Assembly: GCA_964590135.1 (NCBI GenBank)
Contig: CAZPVX010000019.1
Coordinates: forward strand, 1 to 64,000
DNA from: JBDHWI01 sp964590135
GTDB taxonomy: Bacteria > Chloroflexota > Anaerolineae > J036 > Brachytrichaceae
Length of the DNA stretch: 64,000 bases
Reading direction: 5' to 3'
Positions 59,693 to 64,000 of the stretch are shown here, piece after piece. Positions within the stretch are counted from its first letter, which is position 1. Each line of letters starts with the position of its first letter. The notes under the pieces were generated by a model that ran no database searches, was not told where the DNA came from, and was given only the letters and a program-made list of their open reading frames with translations. The translations under genes were made by a program, and so were the position numbers.

Positions 59693-61078
59693 ATGCCTAA
59701 AACCGCCGGCCCCAGGCTCAAGACCCAGTATGTGTGCAGCAATTGCGGCAGCGTGCAGATGCGCTGGGCCGGCAAATGCCCTGACTGCGGTGAGTGGAAC
59801 ACGCTGGTCGAAGAGGTTGTCGAAGAGCGCTCCAGCGGCTCGCACGCCAATGTGCGCACGTGGTCGGCCAAGCCGCAAAAGCTGGCCGATATCCACTCCA
59901 ACTCCATCGAGCGGATGCAGTTGCCGATGACTGAGTTCGGCCGTGTGTTGGGTGGCGGCATCGTGCCTGGTTCGCTCGTGCTGATCGGCGGTGATCCCGG
60001 CATTGGCAAAAGCACGCTGCTCCTGCAGTGCGCCGTGATGACGGCCAGGAATATCGGCCCAACGCTCTACATCAGCGGTGAGGAGAGCGCGCAGCAGATC
60101 AAAATGCGCGCCGACCGCCTCAACGTTGGCGACAGCGAACTGTATCTGCTTACCGAGACCAACCTTGAGGCGGTGTTGGAGGCTATCGAGACGATGAAGC
60201 CGAAGCTGGCGATCGTCGACTCAATCCAGACGCTGTCATCGGATGCGCTGCAATCGTCGCCTGGCACGGTGACGCAGGTGCGCGAGTGTGCGCAGCGCCT
60301 GCAGGCTGCCGCCAAAGGCAACAACGTCGCGGTGTTCATCGTCGGCCACGTGACAAAGGAAGGCACCATCGCCGGCCCCAAGGTGCTGGAGCATATCGTC
60401 GACACGGTGCTGCAACTGGAGGGCGACCGCTTTCATGCCTTCCGCATGTTACGCAGCATGAAGAATCGCTTCGGCGCGACGAGCGAAGTGGGCGTATTCG
60501 AGATGGCTGGCGACGGGATGCGCGAGGTGACCAACCCCAGCGAGGCATTTTTGGCGGAGCGCATGCCCCACGCGCCTGGCAGCGCGGTGGCCGTGACGAT
60601 GGAGGGCACGCGCCCGCTGCTGGTGGAAGTGCAGGCGTTGACCAGCACCACGCAGAATCCCATGCCGCGCCGCACCGCCAACGGCTTCGACTACAACCGC
60701 CTGTTCTTGTTGACGGCGGTGTTGGGCAAGCGCGTCGGCATCAAGTTGCATGACCAGGATGTGTTTGTGAACGTGGTTGGCGGCATGACGATCGACGAGC
60801 CGGCCGCCGACCTCGCCACGGCCATCGCCATTGCCAGCGCCAGCAAGGGCATCGCTGTGCCGAATGATTTAGCGATCATCGGCGAGGTGGGGCTGAGCGG
60901 TGAGATTCGCAGCGTTGGCCTGCTGAATCAACGCCTGAATGAAGCGGCCAAGCTCGGCTTTTCACGCTGCGTGCTGCCAAAGACCGCGCGCAAGATCGAG
61001 CATCCGCCGGATGGCTTGCGACTGATCCCCGTGCGGAGTTTGGGCGAGGCGTTGGATGCGGTGTTGGCGCAATCGTGA
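59693..61078 (+). CDS. radA: DNA repair protein RadA
   Basis: 461 residues, full length. The N-terminal zinc finger YVCSNCGSVQMRWAGKCPDC is followed by a RecA-like ATPase with Walker A GGDPGIGKSTLL and Walker B LAIVDSIQTL. The RadA-specific KNRFG motif follows, then a Lon-protease-like C-terminal domain (VNVVGGMTIDEPAADLA, GEVGLSGEIRSVGLLNQRL) without the catalytic pair. RadA promotes branch migration in recombinational repair. The convergent endonuclease gene ends 5 bases beyond its stop codon. Confidence 0.97.
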   Translation: MPKTAGPRLKTQYVCSNCGSVQMRWAGKCPDCGEWNTLVEEVVEERSSGSHANVRTWSAKPQKLADIHSNSIERMQLPMTEFGRVLGGGIVPGSLVLIGGDPGIGKSTLLLQCAVMTARNIGPTLYISGEESAQQIKMRADRLNVGDSELYLLTETNLEAVLEAIETMKPKLAIVDSIQTLSSDALQSSPGTVTQVRECAQRLQAAAKGNNVAVFIVGHVTKEGTIAGPKVLEHIVDTVLQLEGDRFHAFRMLRSMKNRFGATSEVGVFEMAGDGMREVTNPSEAFLAERMPHAPGSAVAVTMEGTRPLLVEVQALTSTTQNPMPRRTANGFDYNRLFLLTAVLGKRVGIKLHDQDVFVNVVGGMTIDEPAADLATAIAIASASKGIAVPNDLAIIGEVGLSGEIRSVGLLNQRLNEAAKLGFSRCVLPKTARKIEHPPDGLRLIPVRSLGEALDAVLAQS

Positions 61079-61083
61079 AGCTG

Positions 61084-61569
61084 TTAAGCGAAATAAAATA
61101 GCTTGGCGTTAGAAGTAACAAACTTCACGTTTATCTTTGGGTTGTTCAAGTCCCTACCGCCATTTTCGTGCCACTTTGCTTCCCAGACTTGAAAATAAGG
61201 TTCTAGAAGATCAGGTGTCATTCGATAGACTGTTTTCAATTCTATGCCTTCATAAATCGAAAAGAACCACACGACCTGCCGATATTTATTGATGATAGTC
61301 GGGTTGAGGTGATGATGTGTCGAAAAGCTCTTCGTCAAGAGCACATTTACGGTTTTCAATTCGTATTCATTGCCATATTCATCAATTGCGTCATTGCCTT
61401 CTCTACTTGTCATAGCTCTGAGATTTGTGATGAGCAAGATCTGTAAAAGTTTTCCACCATTGTCTTGGAAAATATCACCGATTCCATGTCTTGAAGCAAG
61501 TTCTTGAAGTTGGCGCACATACGGAAATAGTCTGTCAAATTCAGCCTTGTCGGAGTGAAAGGTGGTCAT
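61084..61569 (-). CDS. pvuIIR: PvuII-like type II restriction endonuclease
   Basis: 161 residues from the ATG at 61569, which overlaps the C-gene stop as ATGA. The sequence closely matches PvuII (157 residues): HGIGDIFQDNGGKLLQILLI, REGNDAID, GNEYELKTVNV and SFSTHHHLNP. The catalytic triad is D60, E70 and K72 (PvuII D58, E68, K70). The base-reading His residues in STHHH and the Asn pair N142-N143 in LNNPKI are kept at a constant +2 offset, so cleavage of CAGCTG is predicted. The gene is AT-richer than its surroundings. It ends 5 bases from convergent radA, so its 3' UTR must run antisense to radA; no terminator is seen. Confidence 0.93.
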   Translation of the reverse strand: MTTFHSDKAEFDRLFPYVRQLQELASRHGIGDIFQDNGGKLLQILLITNLRAMTSREGNDAIDEYGNEYELKTVNVLLTKSFSTHHHLNPTIINKYRQVVWFFSIYEGIELKTVYRMTPDLLEPYFQVWEAKWHENGGRDLNNPKINVKFVTSNAKLFYFA

Positions 61570-61787
61570 GATCCCTCCACAAGCTTTGACATGGATATGC
61601 GCAAGGCTTTGGCGATGCGTTCGATGTTGTCGATAGATATATTGCGTTCGCCGCGTTCCACAGAGCCAATGTAGGTTCGATGTAACTCGCACACTTCCGC
61701 CAAAGCCTCTTGCGAAAGACCCTTTTCGAGCCTTGCCTTCTTGATGTTCTCAGCGAGAATAAGCCTTGCGGATCGATGGCGTTGCAT
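61566..61787 (-). CDS. pvuIIC: restriction-modification controller (C) protein
   Basis: 73 residues, an HTH_3/Xre-type regulator: KKARLEKGLSQEALAEVCEL then HRTYIGSVERGERNISIDNI. Size, fold and position equal those of C.PvuII, which activates its own and the endonuclease transcription after methyltransferase has accumulated. It overlaps the endonuclease gene by ATGA and is divergent from the methyltransferase gene. A partly symmetric site at 61820-61836 may be its operator. Confidence 0.9.
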   Translation of the reverse strand: MQRHRSARLILAENIKKARLEKGLSQEALAEVCELHRTYIGSVERGERNISIDNIERIAKALRISMSKLVEGS

Positions 61788-61819
61788 TTACAAAGCCTAG
61801 TTCTGTGATGTCTTTATAT

Positions 61820-61836
61820 CTACAGACTTTGAGTAG
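61820..61836. promoter_or_regulatory. C-box-like partly symmetric site between C and M genes
   Basis: The stretch contains ACT-TTG-AGT flanked by CTAC and GTAG, an imperfect dyad like the C-boxes (GACT-N3-AGTC) of PvuII-type systems. It lies in the 50-base gap between the C start at 61787 and the preferred M start at 61838. A clear second box was not found. Confidence 0.4.
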
Positions 61837-61837
61837 C

Positions 61838-62977
61838 ATGCAAATAAAAGACAAACAGCCAGCATATATAACTAACTGGGGTGCTGCATACGTTGGCGAC
61901 TCCATTGACTTATTGCGACTCTTGCCAGACAGCTCAGTTAATTTGTTTCTTACAAGTCCACCATTTGCATTGCAGAGAAAGAAAGAATACGGCAATGAAG
62001 ATCAAACTTCGTATGTGGAGTGGCTAGCAAAATTTGGGGAATTGATGCGCGACAAGCTTGTAGAAAACGGGAGCCTTATTATTGACATAGGTGGCGCATA
62101 CAAACAGGGAACTCCAAGTCGAAGTCTTTATAACTTTCGAGTTCTACTGAAGTTTTGTGATGATTTAGGATTTCACTTAGCTGAGGACTTTTATTGGTTT
62201 AATCCAGCGAAGCTCCCCAGTCCCATTGAATGGGTCAACAAAAGAAAAATTCGTGCTAAAGACTCTGTAAATACCGTATGGTGGCTCAGTAAGAGTTCAT
62301 GGCCCAAAGCAAATATTTCAAACGTGCTGACTGAGTACAGCGAACGAATGAAGAAACTCTTGACTGCACCGGAATCTTACTATCGGCCAAAGAAACGTCC
62401 ATCGGGACATGAAATAGGCAAAGGCTTCTCTAAAGACAACGGTGGAGCTATTCCAAGTAACTTGTTAAGCATTCCTAATACTGAGTCTAATAGTGTCTAC
62501 CTAAAGGGGTGTTCATTAGTGAATGCCAAACATCATCCAGCACGCTTTCCGGCGAAATTGCCAGAGTTCTTTATAAAGATGCTGACTGAAAGTAATGATG
62601 TTGTTGTAGACATTTTCAGTGGATCAAACACAACGGGATTTGTTTCCGAGCGGTTGCAACGAAAATGGCTTGCATTTGAACAACGACGTGATTACGTCGC
62701 ATCATCCGTCTTTCGATTCTGTCATGAGGACAGCAGTGAAATGGATTTGCGCCGCGTGCATGAAGAAATAATTAACGACCAAACAGTTGATTTGCGCACC
62801 CTTCTTTTACAAGAGACTATGAACGAAACTGAACAAACATCAGTAAGTCAATTGCCTTTACAACCGATACAAGGAAGGCTAATTCTTGACAAGGAAAGAA
62901 ATGGAGCAAACGATCCCATTACGGATCATGCTGATTACCATTCCCCAACTCGCAAAAAACGCTCCAAGCGGAGTTAG
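61838..62977 (+). CDS. pvuIIM: PvuII-like N4-cytosine DNA methyltransferase
   Basis: 379 residues from the ATG at 61838, chosen because it gives an N-terminus of the same length as M.PvuII; ATGs at 61766 and 61808 are in frame. The N4-cytosine catalytic motif IV is SPPF in LTSPPFALQRKKEYGNE. Conserved blocks RSLYNFRVLL, SVNTVWWLSKS, RPSGHEIG and HHPARFPAKLPEFFIKML follow, and SAM motif I (DIFSGSNTTG) comes last, so this is beta-class order. It should methylate CAGCTG and protect host DNA. A C-terminal extension of about 80 residues exceeds M.PvuII (336 residues). AT-richer than its neighbours; no GCCGGC seen inside. Confidence 0.93.
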   Translation: MQIKDKQPAYITNWGAAYVGDSIDLLRLLPDSSVNLFLTSPPFALQRKKEYGNEDQTSYVEWLAKFGELMRDKLVENGSLIIDIGGAYKQGTPSRSLYNFRVLLKFCDDLGFHLAEDFYWFNPAKLPSPIEWVNKRKIRAKDSVNTVWWLSKSSWPKANISNVLTEYSERMKKLLTAPESYYRPKKRPSGHEIGKGFSKDNGGAIPSNLLSIPNTESNSVYLKGCSLVNAKHHPARFPAKLPEFFIKMLTESNDVVVDIFSGSNTTGFVSERLQRKWLAFEQRRDYVASSVFRFCHEDSSEMDLRRVHEEIINDQTVDLRTLLLQETMNETEQTSVSQLPLQPIQGRLILDKERNGANDPITDHADYHSPTRKKRSKRS

Positions 62978-63018
62978 AAGTGCGGCCTATTCCTCTGCAA
63001 ACGACCATCTCCGTAGAC

Positions 63019-63024
63019 TAAAAT
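63019..63024 (+). promoter_or_regulatory. -10 TAAAAT before galE
   Basis: TAAAATCG ends 13 bases before the ATG at 63040 (hexamer to start: 15 bases). It also marks the return from the AT-rich island to host-type sequence. Confidence 0.45.
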
Positions 63025-63039
63025 CGTTTGCGGGAACCC

Positions 63040-64000
63040 ATGAAATCACTCAACAAAATTCTGGTCACCGGCGGCGCTGGCTACATCGGCAGCATGACAA
63101 CTGCCGAACTCGTCAAGGCCGGCTATGACGTCGTCGTGTTCGATAACCTCTACCAGGGCCACGCCGCAGCCGTTCATCCAAAGGCCAAGTTCGTGCAGGG
63201 CGACCTGGCCGACACTGCCGCTGTCAAGCGCCTGTTCGATGAGAACCCAAACATCGACGGCATCATGCACTTTGCCAGCTATACGCTGGTCGGTGAGAGT
63301 ATGCAGAAGCCGCTGATGTATCTGCGCGACAATCTCGTCAACGCGGCCAATCTGTTGGAGCAGGCCGTGGCGCATGATGTCAAACGCTTCATCCTGTCAT
63401 CGACGGCCAATCTGTTCGACCTGCCGAAAGACAAGAAGTTTGATGCCATCGACGAGAACTTCCCCATCGTGCCTGGCTCGCCCTACGGCGAGAGCAAATA
63501 TTTTGTCGAGCGGCTCCTGTACTGGTTCAACCGCATTTACGGCCTGAAGTATGCCTGCCTGCGCTATTTCAACGCCTGTGGCGACTCGCCGGATCGTGGC
63601 GAAGATCACGACCCCGAGACGCACCTGATTCCGCTGGTGCTGCAAGTGGCGCTCGGCCAGCGCGAGCACATCACCATCTTCGGCGACGACTACCCGACGA
63701 AGGACGGCACCTGCGTGCGCGACTACATCCATGTGATCGACCTGGCGCACGCGCATATTCTGGCAATGGAAGGGCTGGACAGACTTGGCACGCGCAAATA
63801 CAACCTGGGCAACGGCAAGGGTTACACAGTGAAGGAAGTGATCGATACCGCGCGCCGCGTCACCGGCCACCCGATTCCCGCAGTGGTGGGTGCGCGCCGG
63901 CCCGGCGACCCTGCTGTGTTGATCGCCTCATCTGAGACGATCCAGAAAGAACTTGGCTGGGAGCCGAAGTTTGCCAGCCTCGAAGAGATTGTGCGCAGCG
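63040..64000 (+). CDS. galE: UDP-glucose 4-epimerase, partial at window end
   Basis: At least 320 residues; no stop before the window edge. The short-chain dehydrogenase NAD-binding motif is KILVTGGAGYIGS. The catalytic Ser-Tyr-Lys set is in LSSTANLFD and SPYGESKYFVE. Further GalE parts are RYFNACGDSPDRGEDHDPETHLIPL, VRDYIHVIDLA and YNLGNGKGYTVKEV. It interconverts UDP-glucose and UDP-galactose for surface glycans. The usual SSTAAVYG reads SSTANLFD here, a small variation. It may share envelope-sugar roles with the glycosyltransferases in this window. Confidence 0.93.
   Translation, partial: MKSLNKILVTGGAGYIGSMTTAELVKAGYDVVVFDNLYQGHAAAVHPKAKFVQGDLADTAAVKRLFDENPNIDGIMHFASYTLVGESMQKPLMYLRDNLVNAANLLEQAVAHDVKRFILSSTANLFDLPKDKKFDAIDENFPIVPGSPYGESKYFVERLLYWFNRIYGLKYACLRYFNACGDSPDRGEDHDPETHLIPLVLQVALGQREHITIFGDDYPTKDGTCVRDYIHVIDLAHAHILAMEGLDRLGTRKYNLGNGKGYTVKEVIDTARRVTGHPIPAVVGARRPGDPAVLIASSETIQKELGWEPKFASLEEIVRS

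Noticed and set aside
61078..63039. Integrase, transposase, direct repeats or att site bordering the R-M island
   Set aside because: None could be seen at either border; the island abuts radA and galE within 5 and 62 bases.

Overview
The window looks like a chromosomal segment of a GC-rich Chloroflexota bacterium (Anaerolineae/Roseilinea-like). This rests on gene content: a giant PMT/ArnT-like plus DUF2298-type membrane protein, type 2 isopentenyl-diphosphate isomerase, FecR/HYR-repeat surface protein, lipoprotein serpin, STAND-type regulator and MBOAT protein. The assignment is inference, since no rRNA is present. Two background habits recur. The palindrome GCCGGC is far more frequent than base composition predicts. 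Many genes carry a TANNNT -10 hexamer only 6-15 bases before the start codon and no Shine-Dalgarno site, suggesting leaderless or very short-leader mRNAs; other genes have strong SD sites.

Layout. 1-0.7 kb: decayed hydrolase and carboxymuconolactone-decarboxylase fragments. 0.7-10.3 kb: TPR lytic transglycosylase, then an accessory cassette (STAND regulator, Tat-exported sulfite-oxidase-family enzyme, truncated plus intact copies of a membrane protein, a broken second copy of the regulator, a secreted two-repeat protein). 10.4-18.8 kb: YcaQ-type glycosylase, MBOAT, ParB-fold possible serine kinase, LysM/M23 peptidase, proS, L,D-transpeptidase, thioredoxin-like lipoprotein. 18.8-32.2 kb: a 2816-residue cyclic beta-1,2-glucan synthase-like protein translationally coupled to a tandem Usp protein, arginine deiminase-like enzyme, iron-type alcohol dehydrogenase, a second Usp, smpB. 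32.3-44.7 kb: GT39-DUF2298 fusion, methyltransferase, a 12-HYR-domain FecR-like protein, serpin. 44.9-53.9 kb: central metabolism (gap, yvcK, ppc, degenerate metallo-beta-lactamase fold, PfkB kinase, acpP, fni). 54-61 kb: tRNA-Val, a response regulator/kinase/response regulator set, DoxX, GT2, lipoproteins, radA. 61.1-63.0 kb: an AT-richer island encoding a complete PvuII-like restriction-modification system. 63.0 kb-end: galE, cut by the window edge.

How the genes fit together. Many products act at the cell envelope: lytic transglycosylase, M23 peptidase, L,D-transpeptidase, glycosyltransferases, glucan synthase, HYR protein and serpin. gap, yvcK and ppc form a same-strand run around lower glycolysis, gluconeogenesis and anaplerosis. 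The clearest mobile unit is the PvuII-like system, with the same architecture as the Proteus plasmid system: C and R overlapping by ATGA and divergent from M. The R protein keeps the catalytic D/E/K and the base-reading residues, so CAGCTG specificity is predicted. The most unusual host items are the HIP1-like GCCGGC excess, the leaderless-type promoters, the HYR protein's four-fold repeated N-terminal domain, and the duplicated and decaying regulator/membrane cassette.
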